64,000 nt of DNA from Streptomyces huasconensis (GCA_004010275.1 RBWT01000005.1:31498-95497), one strand, 5' to 3'. Shown: positions 8,317-17,704, numbered from the stretch's first letter. Program-made: numbers and translations. Notes: a model not told the origin generated them from the letters alone.

Positions 8317-9181
8317 TTCGTACTCTCAGCACATATATGGCACACACGCGGTTGCGGACAGAGGCGGGGAGCTGTGCGAGAGGCCCGCGAAGGATGAGCT
8401 GGCCCGGCGGCGGCACGAGAAGCCGCGGCATTCGAGCGCGCCACCCGCTCCTGCATCGCCGCCGACCCGACAGCGCCTGTGTCCTGCGCCGCAGCGTCCA
8501 GGCGATCCGGCACACAGCTGGTGACAGCTCGGGCCTGGCGTTGCTGATCGACGCCGCGCTTACCGCGGTAACCTTCGCCAGGCACTGCGTACGCGCAGGT
8601 TGCCGGGCCGGTGCTGGACGGCCTGGCTTACCGAACGCCCACCCTGCAGCCGTCCTTGACCAGGCCGTCAGCCAGCGCCCCCTGGACGACAGCCGCAACC
8701 CCGCCCGTGCGCTGACCTGGCGTATCCAGCGCCTCGGCCGCCGGCATGCCCCTGGCCCTCATGCTCAGGCAGCCAAGGCACCCAGCACCCCAGCCGTTTC
8801 AGCGGCTTCCCCACCCTCGCAACCGCCGCAAGCACGGCGCCGCTGATCACGACCGCTCGGACAACCTGGGCGTGAGCAGTTCCAAGGCCTCCTCCCAGTG
8901 GAAGCGATTAACCCCGCCGCCGGCCTTCGGCCGGTGCGGCTCACACCAGCGCCCAAGCAACATCGCTTCCCCCGCCGAAAGCACGAGTTTGATTCTCGGC
9001 ACCCACTCCACTTTGAGCCCCCAGGTCCCCCGGCCCGGGGGTTGTTGATGCCGACGCCGTGGCGCGAGAGATCGACGACCTGGAGGATGAAACCCCTCGT
9101 AGCGCTGCCGTGCGCGTGTCAAAATCAGGGAACTCGACACCGTACGGCTCGATCTTCCCGTGCTCGCGGACGGAGAACCGT
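8317..9181. other. Gene-poor stretch downstream of tRNA
   Basis: About 860 bases with no gene I can support. Open frames exist on both strands but their translations are Arg/Pro/Ser-rich without motifs. One short plus-strand segment around 8660-8730 (DDSRNPARALTWRIQRLG) looks like the end of a helix-turn-helix or replication-type protein, and may be a remnant. A fragment like the 3' end of a tRNA (8981-9010) is also present without the rest of a cloverleaf. Confidence 0.4.
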
Positions 9182-10213
9182 GTGCCTGCCATCCCTGACA
9201 GAGAAGCCATGAGTCCGGGTGACTTACCGGTGCCCGACAGCGTCCCGGACACCGAGCCGACGACCACTGAGCCGACGGCCACCGTTCCCGCCCCCGCGAC
9301 GCCGGCCGATCCTGATCCCGCGGCAACGACTGATCCCGCTGCTCCCACACCTCCGGCCGATCCCACTCCTCCGGCTGCACTCGCCGAGGAACCCTCTTCC
9401 ATCGGCAACAGCTCAACCACCAGCACCACCCCCGACCCCGACCCCGCTGAAACGACTCCCACCACCCGGAGCCGCGTGCAGACGGTCTTCGTCGCCGCGC
9501 TCGGCATTGTCCTGAGCACCGTGCTCGCCGGTTTCGTCACGACGTACTTCGACGTGTGGAGCAGCAGCCGTTCGCCGGTGCCCGTCGGCAGGGGGGTGCA
9601 CGCCGAGTCGGAGGTCTGGTGGGATCTGACCCAGGACAACAAGGCGGTCAGGCTGAAGGGCCCCGTCGACACCGAGAAGCTGGAAAGGAATTACCCGGAC
9701 GGCGACACAGCCCTCGACGGGCTGGTCGAAGACGGCGGGGTCTACGCCGGCATGGTGCGGATCCGGCTGATCCTGATGAACTTCACGAAGGTGCCCGTCT
9801 CCATCACCGGAGTACGGGCCCGCGTCACCGCCGAAGAGCCGGTGCCGGAGGGCTCGTTGCTCTCCTGCGGCGGACCGCAGGGGGGGATCGGCATGACGCG
9901 CGTACGCATCGACCTCGGCAGCCCGACACGAACCGCCCAGGAGTACGACGGGGAAGCCCTCGTCGGCCAGTATCCGACACAGCAGGTGCAGTTGGCCAAG
10001 CAGGACGAGCCCGCGATCTTCGACATCCTGGTCGTGGCCGGCAAGACCACCGCGTCCTACGTGCTCGACGTCGACTACCAACAAGGCACGGACAAAGGCC
10101 GCATCGTCGTCGACCAATCCGGCAAGCCCTTCGTGCTGGCCCCGGCCGAGGGCGACGCCCGGGCCAAGTACCAATGCGACACCGCGACGACCGGCTGGGA
10201 GAAGAGCCGATGA
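9182..10213 (+). CDS. Membrane-anchored exported protein of unknown function
   Basis: GTG 9182 is chosen because GGAG lies six bases upstream; the frame stays open further left to 9059 without a ribosome site. The roughly 343-residue protein begins with a Pro/Thr/Ala-rich disordered segment, followed by one membrane helix (VFVAALGIVLSTVLAGFV) and an extracytoplasmic domain of about 200 residues with two Cys. The domain ends in VVDQSGKPFVLAP, a motif repeated twice in the next gene. The stop overlaps the next ATG, so the two are co-translated. I do not recognise the family. Confidence 0.65.
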   Translation: MPAIPDREAMSPGDLPVPDSVPDTEPTTTEPTATVPAPATPADPDPAATTDPAAPTPPADPTPPAALAEEPSSIGNSSTTSTTPDPDPAETTPTTRSRVQTVFVAALGIVLSTVLAGFVTTYFDVWSSSRSPVPVGRGVHAESEVWWDLTQDNKAVRLKGPVDTEKLERNYPDGDTALDGLVEDGGVYAGMVRIRLILMNFTKVPVSITGVRARVTAEEPVPEGSLLSCGGPQGGIGMTRVRIDLGSPTRTAQEYDGEALVGQYPTQQVQLAKQDEPAIFDILVVAGKTTASYVLDVDYQQGTDKGRIVVDQSGKPFVLAPAEGDARAKYQCDTATTGWEKSR

Positions 10214-11703
10214 CGACCCACCGGACCTTTCTGCTCGCATTCCTTCTCACCACCGCCCTGCTGGCGGGAGTGGTGACCGTCCTGGCGACGCAGGACTCGC
10301 GCGACACGACATCCCGGAGCCCCGCGCCGGATTCCGTCGCCCCCTCCGCCGTCGGCCCTTCCGCCCAGTCCCGTACCACGAGGGCGCGCAGCAAGGTGGC
10401 AGGCAAGGCAATCATGGGGGACGCGTCGTCCAGTACGTGGTCCGCCACCGTCCCCTCGAGCGCGGCTGTGCCCGCGGGGGTGCTCGGCAGAGGACGCTGC
10501 GCTGCCCTGTACGGCTGGGCCACCGCCCGGTCCGCCGTCCCGCGCGGCACGGCCGGCGCGGCGTTCACCTTGTCCGCGCCCGACGACTCCCCCGTAGTGG
10601 TGCGTTCACTGCGCATCGTCAAGGGACGGACCGTCCCCGCGCCTCAGGGGCAGGACGTGGAGTGCGTGGGAGCCGCCGACTGGACGGTCGCCTATCGCCT
10701 GGAAACATGGGGGGAGTTGAGCCTCGACGCCCCGCGGGACGTGCGACTGAGCCGGTATGTGCGTCCGGGCGGCACCACCGGGGGAATCGTGAACGCCCGG
10801 ACTCTGGGCTGCTCCTGCGAGTGGTGGATCCAACTGGAGGTGTTGGAGGGCGGCACGCCACGCACCGTACGGATCGACGACGCCGGGCGGCCCTTCACCA
10901 TCGCCCCTCCCGTGGCCAGGATCGGGACGCCCGCCGAGGACGGCGCCAAGACACACGGAGCGCCGGACCTCGCCCTCGCGCGCGGCGACGGCGGCGCAGG
11001 CGCTGACACCCGCGCCACGAACGGTGTTTCTGTGAGCGGGACACGACTGTCCTCCGGCCGCGATCAGGAAATGTGGGCGGTGATGAACCGGAAGGTTCGT
11101 GGCCTCGCGCGGATCACCGCCGACCTGGACGCGCCGGGGGCCGTCTGTGCACGCCTGGAACGTTCCCTCATGGCCGTCGGCGCCCGTCCGGCAGCCCACG
11201 CCACGTACGCCGTGCTGTTCGCGGACAAGTCCCCGGGCATGGACGCCGAAACCGTGACGGACATCTCGCTCCACGTGGAGGGGTCGAGACGCCTCGACGC
11301 CGAGCCGATGGACTACGGCTGTTATCCCGACAAGTGGGAACTGCAGGGGAACACGTCGAGGGAAAAAGCAACCGTCCTGATCGACGGGGCCGCCCAGGGC
11401 GACTCCGATCCCTCCGCTTCCTCTGATCTGCCGGTCTTCACCGGAGAGCCCGTGAGGTACTCCCGGGAATCCGCCCGTGGCCCGGTCACGGACGCACTTT
11501 TCTTCGGAGTCTCCGCGACAGGCCCCGCCGGCCTCGAATACCGCTTCACCATCGAAGTGACGCTCAAGAGCCACTCGGGCAAGGTCACCCACCACACGCT
11601 GGACGACGCCGGCCGCCCGTTCGTCATCGCCGCGCGACCCGTCGGCGATTCCCCCGGACAGGGGAAACATCTCTACCGTGAGGTCGGCGAGAAGGTTAGT
11701 TGA
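10210..11703 (+). CDS. Exported protein with two repeated domains, unknown function
   Basis: ATG 10210 overlaps the previous stop. The 497-residue protein has an N-terminal membrane segment or uncleaved signal (FLLAFLLTTALLAGVVTVL), a Ser/Pro linker, and two domains of about 180 residues. Each domain ends in the same motif, IDDAGRPFTIAPP near residue 235 and LDDAGRPFVIAAR near residue 476, like the end of the domain in the upstream protein. Paired Cys residues (GCSCEWW; DYGCYPDKW) fit an oxidised, extracellular environment. The three domains are probably duplicates of one beta-rich module. The function is unknown. Confidence 0.65.
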   Translation: MTTHRTFLLAFLLTTALLAGVVTVLATQDSRDTTSRSPAPDSVAPSAVGPSAQSRTTRARSKVAGKAIMGDASSSTWSATVPSSAAVPAGVLGRGRCAALYGWATARSAVPRGTAGAAFTLSAPDDSPVVVRSLRIVKGRTVPAPQGQDVECVGAADWTVAYRLETWGELSLDAPRDVRLSRYVRPGGTTGGIVNARTLGCSCEWWIQLEVLEGGTPRTVRIDDAGRPFTIAPPVARIGTPAEDGAKTHGAPDLALARGDGGAGADTRATNGVSVSGTRLSSGRDQEMWAVMNRKVRGLARITADLDAPGAVCARLERSLMAVGARPAAHATYAVLFADKSPGMDAETVTDISLHVEGSRRLDAEPMDYGCYPDKWELQGNTSREKATVLIDGAAQGDSDPSASSDLPVFTGEPVRYSRESARGPVTDALFFGVSATGPAGLEYRFTIEVTLKSHSGKVTHHTLDDAGRPFVIAARPVGDSPGQGKHLYREVGEKVS

Positions 11704-12115
11704 GACACTGCCTCAACTCCCGCTGCCGCGCGGCAATTTCGGTGCGCTGACGGCATCGTGCGGCACAATGCACCTAAGGCGGTCAGCACTGGGGACGCCG
11801 GCCATGGGGCTCCGGAGCAATCCTTCTGCCGCCTGATGAAGTACGGCGCCGACGAACTCGGCTGCATCCGCGGGTGGCCAGACCACCGATCGCATCGTTG
11901 AGGGAGCGGCCCAGCGGGCGCCACTGCCGTCAGCCCATCACGTGGCCAGGAGCCGGTACGACAGGATGTAGGCGTCCGCAGCCATGATGGTGTCGCAGAC
12001 CTCCACGGCTCTCCGGGCCCGGATCTCGGCGGAGGGGATGGGAGCCGGGGCGAGTGGTGGGTTGGCGATGGTGAGTGCCTGACTGGCTGTCAGTGGTGGA
12101 CCTTACGCTTCCACC
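11704..12115. other. Intergenic region with possible gene remnants
   Basis: No complete gene is supported. On the minus strand, the frame ending at TGA 11938-11940 reads plausibly as a C-terminus (AVEVCDTIMAADAYILSYRL), but it has no start codon before an upstream stop and looks like a fragment. On the plus strand a short frame near 11770-11900 (FCRLMKYGADELGC) also looks coding but is broken at both ends. These may be debris of lost genes beside the endonuclease. Confidence 0.3.
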
Positions 12116-13177
12116 ATGCGCAAAGGTGCGATCAGTAGAGACGGTGTCCTCCAAGCTCTGGCGGAGTATGACGACCTGGGGCAGGACGAGTTTCTGTCCA
12201 AGTACGGGTACAAGCCGGCCACCGGGTATCTCCTCCTCCACGAGGAACGAACCTACGACTCCAAGGCCATCGCCGGCGTGGCTCATAAGTTCGATCAGGG
12301 TCGAGCGCTGAGGCCTGACGAGCTGATCGGCGGAAGGTCGCACGCCGCCAGGTGGCTGGCTCGGCTCGGTTTCACGATCCGTTCGTCTCGGAGTCCCGAC
12401 TGGACGCGTGACGAGATCATCCTTGCCTGCGATCTGGCCATGGCCAACGGCTGGAAGCGACTGGAATTCGACGACCCGCGGGTGATCGAGCTGTCCGCGC
12501 TGCTCCAGACCATGCCGATCCATCCGGAGGAACTGCGCAACGAGTTGTTCCGAAACCCCAACGGGGTGGCACGTAAGACAGTTGACATCACATGCCGGCA
12601 TCCCAGTTACACGGGCAAGCCCACGAACGGAAACGCCCTGGATGTCGAAGTCATGAACGACTTCCTCGCGCGACCGGCTGAGATGGCGCAGGTGGCCCGG
12701 CACATCAGGCAAGGCCTGGTCGCAGGGGAGTTTCAGGAGCTGGCACCCGAGGTCGAGGAGGAAGACGACGACTACAGCGCACCCGAGGGCAAGTTGCTGC
12801 TGCGCCGCCACCGGAGCCGCGAGCGGAACAAGGCTTTGCGTAAGAGGAAGATAGACGCGGCATTGCGGCAGGGCCGTCCGCTCGCTTGCGAGGCGTGCGG
12901 CTTCGACTTCGAGGAAGTCTACGGCGACCGCGGAAGCGGATACATCGAGTGTCACCACGTCGTTCCCCTGCATGAGGCCGGCGAAGGCCGCACCAAGCTC
13001 AGCGATCTCGCTCTCATCTGCGCCAACTGTCATCGCATGGTCCACCGGCGCGCGCCATGGCCGACGCCTGGGGAGCTGCGAGCCTCGATAGAGCAGAAGC
13101 ATGCAGATGACAGGCGGGCCGCGGTGGCTTTGACGCGACCGCGTAGGGCAGCCGACGAGCAGATGCCGAACCCGTGA
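12116..13177 (+). CDS. McrA-like HNH endonuclease (putative type IV restriction enzyme)
   Basis: A 353-residue protein. Residues 10-90 resemble the head domain of Streptomyces McrA-type enzymes (DEFLSKYGYKPATGYLL, RTYDSKAIAGVAHKF). A middle domain (WTRDEIILACDLAM to RNPNGVARKTVDI) is common in actinobacterial HNH nucleases. The C-terminal HNH module has zinc Cys pairs CEAC and CANC, the catalytic ECHHVVPLHE, and CHRMVHRR. ScoMcrA cleaves DNA carrying methylation or phosphorothioate, so this gene probably restricts modified foreign DNA. No SRA domain or cognate methylase is visible, so its modification specificity is open. It stands alone beside a gene-poor, tRNA-adjacent stretch. Confidence 0.85.
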   Translation: MRKGAISRDGVLQALAEYDDLGQDEFLSKYGYKPATGYLLLHEERTYDSKAIAGVAHKFDQGRALRPDELIGGRSHAARWLARLGFTIRSSRSPDWTRDEIILACDLAMANGWKRLEFDDPRVIELSALLQTMPIHPEELRNELFRNPNGVARKTVDITCRHPSYTGKPTNGNALDVEVMNDFLARPAEMAQVARHIRQGLVAGEFQELAPEVEEEDDDYSAPEGKLLLRRHRSRERNKALRKRKIDAALRQGRPLACEACGFDFEEVYGDRGSGYIECHHVVPLHEAGEGRTKLSDLALICANCHRMVHRRAPWPTPGELRASIEQKHADDRRAAVALTRPRRAADEQMPNP

Positions 13178-13400
13178 AGTGACATCCACTGCCGCCATCG
13201 ACGTCGGCGTACAGCGGCAGCTGCGGAGACCTAGGTCCGAGGCAGTGGCACAGCGGCGAGCGCGGGCAGGTGGGCGGAGGCGTCGGCGTCCAGTTCCAGC
13301 GCCCGCGCGAGGGAGCGCAGAACCTGGGGCGAGGGGTGCCGGGTATCCCGTTCCGGGGGCGGACCGGGGAGACGGGTCGAGGGGACAACCCCTCCACATG

Positions 13401-13445
13401 GCGCCGGGCGCCCCCGTCCCCTGAAGGATGGAAGGCGCCCGGCGC
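13401..13445. terminator. Bidirectional hairpin between endonuclease and cyclophilin genes
   Basis: A perfect 12-base stem, GCGCCGGGCGCC with GGCGCCCGGCGC, encloses a 21-base loop. It lies 20 bases past the cyclophilin stop (minus strand) and downstream of the plus-strand endonuclease, so it can serve both convergent genes. Confidence 0.75.
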
Positions 13446-13464
13446 TGCCGTGTGAGGTGACGGC

Positions 13465-13962
13465 TCAGAGGACGCCGCAGTCTGCGACGGTGATCGCGGA
13501 GCGGGTGCGGCCGCTGTCCGAGCCGAGGGACTCGATCCGCTTGACGAGCTTCATCGACTCCTCGTCGGCCACCTCGCCGAACACCACGTGCTTGCCGTCC
13601 AGCCACGGCGTCACGACGGTGGTGACGAAGAACTGGGAGCCATTGGTGTTCGGGCCGCGGTTGGCCATCGAGAGCAGGCCCGGGCGGTCGTGGGTGCGCT
13701 GGAAGTTCTCGTCGGGGAACTGCTCGCCGTAGATGCTCTTGCCGCCGGTGCCGTTGCCGTTGGTGAAGTCGCCGCCCTGCAGCATGAAGTCCGGGATCAC
13801 GCGGTGGAACGGCGAGCCCTTGTAGCCGAAGCCCTTCTCGCCGGTGCACAGCGCGCGGAAGTTCTCCGCGGTCTTGGGCACCACGTCGTCGTACAGGTTG
13901 AACGTGATCCGCCCCGCGGGGGCGTCGTCGATGGTGATGTCGAAGTATGTCTTGATGGTCAT
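13465..13962 (-). CDS. Peptidyl-prolyl cis-trans isomerase (cyclophilin)
   Basis: A 165-residue single-domain cyclophilin without signal peptide, so cytoplasmic. Diagnostic segments are [37 protein letters not shown] (catalytic Arg), [19 protein letters not shown] and HVVFGEV. It speeds proline isomerisation during protein folding. The reading frame stays open upstream of ATG 13962 through a tandem repeat, but the cyclophilin core starts at MTIKTYFDI, which fits this start. It lies downstream of the HxlR gene on the same strand, separated by an 84-bp repeat array. Confidence 0.95.
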   Translation of the reverse strand: MTIKTYFDITIDDAPAGRITFNLYDDVVPKTAENFRALCTGEKGFGYKGSPFHRVIPDFMLQGGDFTNGNGTGGKSIYGEQFPDENFQRTHDRPGLLSMANRGPNTNGSQFFVTTVVTPWLDGKHVVFGEVADEESMKLVKRIESLGSDSGRTRSAITVADCGVL

Positions 13963-13989
13963 GACCTCATCCTGACATCTTCCGGTGCC

Positions 13990-14073
13990 GGGTCGGACGC
14001 GCGTGCCGCCGGCTCGGACGCGCGTGCCGCCGGCTCGGACGCGCGTGCCGCCGGGTCGGACGCGCGTGCCGCC
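13990..14073. repeat. Four exact-length 21-bp tandem repeats
   Basis: Four consecutive 21-base units with core TCGGACGCGCGTGCCGCC (units at 13990, 14011, 14032 and 14053), differing only in one G/C position. The array sits between the cyclophilin start and the HxlR stop. Translated, it would give Ser-Asp-Ala-Arg-Ala-Ala-Gly repeats, but no gene that includes it is supported. Confidence 0.9.
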
Positions 14074-14093
14074 GCGCCCTCGCCTCCAGCACC

Positions 14094-14426
14094 TCATCGC
14101 CGTACGCGAAGACCCCACGCCCCCACCGCGTCGATCGGCGCCAGCAGCGTCCGGCCCAGCGGCGTGAGTCCGTACTCGACCCGGGGAGGGGAGCCCGGGT
14201 GCGCCTGGCGGGTGACCAGGCCGTTGGTCTGGAGGCGGCGCAGGGTCTCCGTGAGGCCCTTGGAGCTGATGCCTCCGATGCGTCGCCGCAGGTCGACCGG
14301 GCGCAGGGGGCCCTCCCGCAGCGACCAGATGACGACCGCGTTCCAGGTGTGGGAGAGCAGGTCGAAGGCCAGGCGGGCGCGGCAGTCCGCGAGGAAGGGG
14401 TCTGTGGGCGTCGTCACGTACCACAT
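14094..14426 (-). CDS. HxlR family winged-helix regulator
   Basis: A 110-residue protein with the HxlR pattern: [41 protein letters not shown] (recognition helix), and a wing [14 protein letters not shown]. It also keeps a Cys near the N-terminus ([10 protein letters not shown]), where redox- or electrophile-sensing members often have one. It is divergent from the reductase gene at 14488, with a 61-base shared gap. HxlR proteins usually control the divergent neighbour, so it probably represses that gene (inference). Confidence 0.9.
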   Translation of the reverse strand: MWYVTTPTDPFLADCRARLAFDLLSHTWNAVVIWSLREGPLRPVDLRRRIGGISSKGLTETLRRLQTNGLVTRQAHPGSPPRVEYGLTPLGRTLLAPIDAVGAWGLRVRR

Positions 14427-14487
14427 GGTGCCTGAGCCGCCTTCTAGCGTCGGTACAGATCGTCTCCGCAAGCGAAAGGAACGCGCT

Positions 14488-15172
14488 GTGCGAATCGGCG
14501 TACTTGGAACGGGCAACATGGCCGACGCGCTCGCCACCCACTGGGTGCGGGCCGGGCATCAGGTCACCATCGGGGGGCGCGATCCGCGGAAGGCGGAACG
14601 GCTCGCGGCGCGGGTCGGGGGCGGGGCGGAGGGGGGAAGTCTGCGCGACGCCGCCCGCCTCCGGGCAGGACGTGGTGCTGGTCGCCCTGCCCTTCGGGGT
14701 CGGCGCGGACGTGGTGCGCGAGCTGGGCGGGGCCTTGGACGGCACGGTGCTGCTCGACTGCTCCAACCCCGTCGGGCCGGGCTTCCGGCTGTTGACGCGA
14801 GGCGGTCCCTCGGCCGCGGAGCAGCTGGCCGCGGCGGCGCCGGGCGCCCACGTCGTCAAGGCCTTCAACCTCTGCCATGAGGGGGTCTGGCGTATGCGGC
14901 CGCCGGTGTTCGAGGGGCGTCCGCTGGCCGTGCCGGTCTGCGGTGACGACGAGGCGGCCCTCGCGCGCGTACGGGAGCTGGTGCGGGACCTGGGCTGTAC
15001 GCCCGTCACCGGCGGCGGGCTCGACCGGGCGGGGCTCCTGGAGGCCACCGCCGCGCTGTTCATCGGGCTGTGGGTCGGTGAGGGGGCGGACGCGCAGGCG
15101 ATCGCGCCTCCCTTGGCGTACGCGACCGGGCCGGACCAGCAGGAGCAGGAGAAGGAGCGGGAACTTCGTTAG
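14488..15172 (+). CDS. NADP-binding oxidoreductase, F420-NADP reductase-like (frameshifted)
   Basis: GTG 14488 follows AAAGGA. The start [19 protein letters not shown] has the Rossmann glycine motif of the NADPH-F420 reductase/ProC-like superfamily, followed by the NADP-binding [12 protein letters not shown]. Near base 14662 the sense moves to a second frame ([34 protein letters not shown]) that ends at TGA 15170-15172. The joined length is about 227 residues, normal for the family. Such enzymes transfer hydride between NADPH and F420 or a quinone-like substrate. The divergent HxlR gene suggests inducible expression. Confidence 0.8.
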
Positions 15173-15266
15173 GGCGCTCGGGCTGTGGTCCGTGTGCCGC
15201 CTGCCTGGCAGGGTGGTGCATCCGTGCAGCCGTCCGCCCGGCCGGGCGGGGTGAGGAGGCGTCGGC

Positions 15267-16585
15267 ATGGGGATTCCCGGGCCCGAGGAGCGGGCCGACG
15301 GGGGTGTGGGGGCCGTCGCCGCGGCGGGGGGTCTGCACCTCTACCAGTTGCTGTTGCACGCCGAGTACGGACCCGTCGTACGGTTCCAGCTGCCCGGCGC
15401 GGGCACGGCCGTGTCCGTCGCCGACCCCGTGCTGCTGGAGGCCACCGCGCACGTCGACAAGCGGCCCGAGCGGCTCTTCGCGTTCCTGGAGCCGCTGTGC
15501 GAGGCCGAGAACCTCCAGGTCCTCGACGCCGGTGAACACGGCCCCTGGCGGCGGCTGCTGCTCTCGGTGTTCGCCGGGCGGCCCTCCCACGAGCGGCACT
15601 TCGCGCGCTTCACCGCCTTGGCGACGGAGCTGGCGGACCGCTGGGCGGCGCGGGCCGGGAGCGGGCCCGTCGCGCTGCAGAAGGACCTCACCGCGCTGTC
15701 GCTGCGGATGATCTGCGAGTACGCGCTCGGGGGCGCCGCCGGGCTCGCGGACCCGGAGCGGGTCACCGCCGCGTTCGAGGCCGTCCTGACGGAGTACCTG
15801 GGCGGAGGCCCCGGCACCCCGGAGTCGCGAGCGCGGGCCGCGAGGCGATCGCGTATCTGCGGGCCGCCGTCGACGACGTCATCGCCGCGCACCGGGGCGC
15901 CGGCCGCGCGGACCGCAGTGACCTCATCGGCGCGCTCGTCGAGGCCGGGGAGCGGCCCGAGCGGATTCGCGACACGGTCATGGTGACGCTGCTGGCCGCC
16001 CACCACACCACGGGGGTCGCCGTCTCCTGGACGCTGCATCTGCTGGGCCTCCATCCGGCGGCGGCCGACCGGGTCGCCGACGAGCTGGACCGCGTGGCCG
16101 GTGACCGCGCGGCGCCCGACTTCGCCGGTCTGCGGCGTCTGACCTATCTGGAGCTGGTCCTCAAGGAGTCGATGCGGCTCTACCCGCCCGGCCCGTACGG
16201 GGCGCGGGAGACGACCGAGCCGCTCGTCCTCGGCGGGTACGAGGTCCCCGCGGGCACGACGGTCTTCTATCCGTTCTGGGCCCTCCACATGAATCCCGCG
16301 TACTGGCCGGAGCCCCAGGCCTTCCGCCCCGAGCGGTTCACCCCCGAGGAGGCGGCCGGGCGGCCCAGATTCGCCTACGTGCCCTTCGGGCTCGGGCCGC
16401 GCGGCTGCGAAGGGGCCGGTCTGGCCATGGTGGAGGCCGAGCTGATCCTCGCGGTGCTGCTCAAGCGCTTCCGGTTCCGGCCCGCGCCGGGACACGAGGT
16501 GACGCCGGTGGAACGGTTCGTGCTGTGGGCCGCCGACGACATCCGCATGATCGTGGAACCGCGTGACCCTCTTCGCGGGACGTGA
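15267..16585 (+). CDS. Cytochrome P450 (frameshifted)
   Basis: Coding starts at ATG 15267 and changes frame once near base 15840. The joined protein of about 439 residues has the I-helix oxygen-binding motif AAHHTTGVAVSWTL, the K-helix ExxR in LKESMRLYPPGPYGARE, the PERF-like FRPERFTPE, and the heme loop FGLGPRGCEGAG with the thiolate Cys near residue 380. It is a soluble bacterial monooxygenase. No ferredoxin or reductase gene is adjacent, apart from the NADP-linked reductase upstream, which is not a usual P450 partner. The substrate is unknown. Confidence 0.9.
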
Positions 16586-16708
16586 TGCACGCCACTGCCG
16601 GTTTTCGCCTCCGGGCGATGAGTTCCGCTCTTCCCCGGCGTCCTATGGGTGATCCGCTGTACGCCGCCGTGCAAGGCGGCCCCGTACGACCGTGAGGAAC
16701 CGAACGCC

Positions 16709-16918
16709 ATGAGCAACGCAGTCAAGGGTCCGGCGAGCTACTTCCCCTCCATCGAGAAGAAGTACGGCCGCCCCGTCGAGGAATGGCAGCGGCTCGTCCG
16801 CGACTCCCCGCTGACCCGGCACATGGAGCTGGTCGCCTGGCTCAAGAGCGAGCACGGCCTCGGTCACGGCCACGCCAACGCGATCGTCGCCCACACCCTG
16901 GCCGAAAACGGCTCCTGA
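16709..16918 (+). CDS. DUF4287 small protein
   Basis: A 69-residue protein from ATG 16709 with GAGG just upstream. It shows the DUF4287 pattern: YFPSIEKKYGRPVEEWQRLV, then LVAWLKSEHGLGHGHANAIVAH. The His/Gly-rich helix-turn resembles a small nucleic-acid or protein-binding helical fold. The molecular role is not established. It is followed by a strong terminator and is probably monocistronic. Confidence 0.85.
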   Translation: MSNAVKGPASYFPSIEKKYGRPVEEWQRLVRDSPLTRHMELVAWLKSEHGLGHGHANAIVAHTLAENGS

Positions 16919-16936
16919 GGCGGACGGTTCGAAGGT

Positions 16937-16960
16937 GCGGCCCCGGGTACTCGGGGCCGC
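16937..16960. terminator. Hairpin between DUF4287 and ANTAR genes
   Basis: A perfect 9-base stem, GCGGCCCCG with CGGGGCCGC, and a 6-base loop lie 18 bases after the DUF4287 stop and downstream of the convergent ANTAR gene. It probably terminates both. Confidence 0.8.
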
Positions 16961-17035
16961 AATCGCAGGTGGCGCCCGGGAGCTTCCTGCGACAGGCTCT
17001 CCTCGTTGGAACCGCAGCGTGGAGAGCTGCCTCCG

Positions 17036-17389
17036 TCACGCCGTCGGCTCCGCGCACTCGGACGTCGCCCGCGCGCGGGCGAGGCTGGCCTCCAGGGCCA
17101 GGCGCACGTCCTCCGGCAGTTCGCCCGCGCACCCCCAGGCGACGACCATGTCCGCGATGCGGCTCAGCTTCATGTTCGTGTGCTGGGAGGTCTCCCGGAG
17201 CACGGTCCAGCCCTCGTCGGGGGAGAGCTTCCCCACCGCCACGACGATCCCGATCGCCTGGTCCACCTTGGCGTGGGACTCCACGGCCTTCTCCAGCTGG
17301 ATGACCTTGCGCTGCAGCTCGACGACCTTCTCGCCCTGCTGGACCTGTCTGTCCTGAGCTGCCGTTCCGTCCACGTCTGATGACGTCAC
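17036..17389 (-). CDS. ANTAR-domain RNA-binding protein
   Basis: GTG 17389 has GGAGG five bases upstream. The 117-residue protein starts with a coiled region (GEKVVELQRKVIQLEKAVES) and has an ANTAR domain: DQAIGIVVAVGKLSPDEGW, LRETSQHTNMKLSRIADMVV. ANTAR domains bind paired hairpins in nascent RNA and prevent termination. No GAF or receiver domain is attached, unlike many streptomycete members, so the sensing partner must be separate. It is divergent from snapalysin across 403 bases. Confidence 0.85.
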   Translation of the reverse strand: MTSSDVDGTAAQDRQVQQGEKVVELQRKVIQLEKAVESHAKVDQAIGIVVAVGKLSPDEGWTVLRETSQHTNMKLSRIADMVVAWGCAGELPEDVRLALEASLARARATSECAEPTA

Positions 17390-17676
17390 ATCGCCTCCAG
17401 GGGTTAGGGGGCCGGCGCCAGAATGCCACGGCGTGTTCGGCGTCCACCACGATTCCTTCACGTCTGTCTCTGCCCCGACTTCGGCGCCGCACGCGGTGGA
17501 GGGTGGCCACGGGGTACGCGAGCACCGCCTCCATCGCCGCCTGCGGCTGCCCACCAAGGCCGTCCCCCTTCGCCGCCGCGGCGTTCCGCTCACCCGAGGC
17601 CTGGTCCAGGGGGCGTTCCCCTTCGGGCTGCCGCGCGGCCGCCCGGTAGCCTCAACTCCCGCGCACCACAACGCGG

Positions 17677-17704
17677 TTGATGTTGTTGAGTTATCACCTA
17701 ATGG
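17677..17704 (+). promoter_or_regulatory. Possible promoter for snapalysin gene
   Basis: In the 403-base gap 17390-17792, TTGATG (17677-17682) and TAATGG (17699-17704) are 16 bases apart, in an AT-richer patch with three GTTGA-type repeats. The rest of the gap holds no gene I can support. In known snpA loci a LysR regulator binds upstream; the GTTGA repeats could be such a site, but no LysR gene is next to it here. Confidence 0.35.

Noticed and set aside
8981..9010. Possible second tRNA or attachment site (T-arm-like CGAG-TTTGATT-CTCG followed by an acceptor-like end)
   Set aside because: No D arm, anticodon arm or matching 5' acceptor strand is present upstream, and it is not a copy of the tRNA-Arg 3' end.
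13990..14073. CRISPR-like array
   Set aside because: The 21-bp units are directly adjacent with no spacers, and no cas genes are present.
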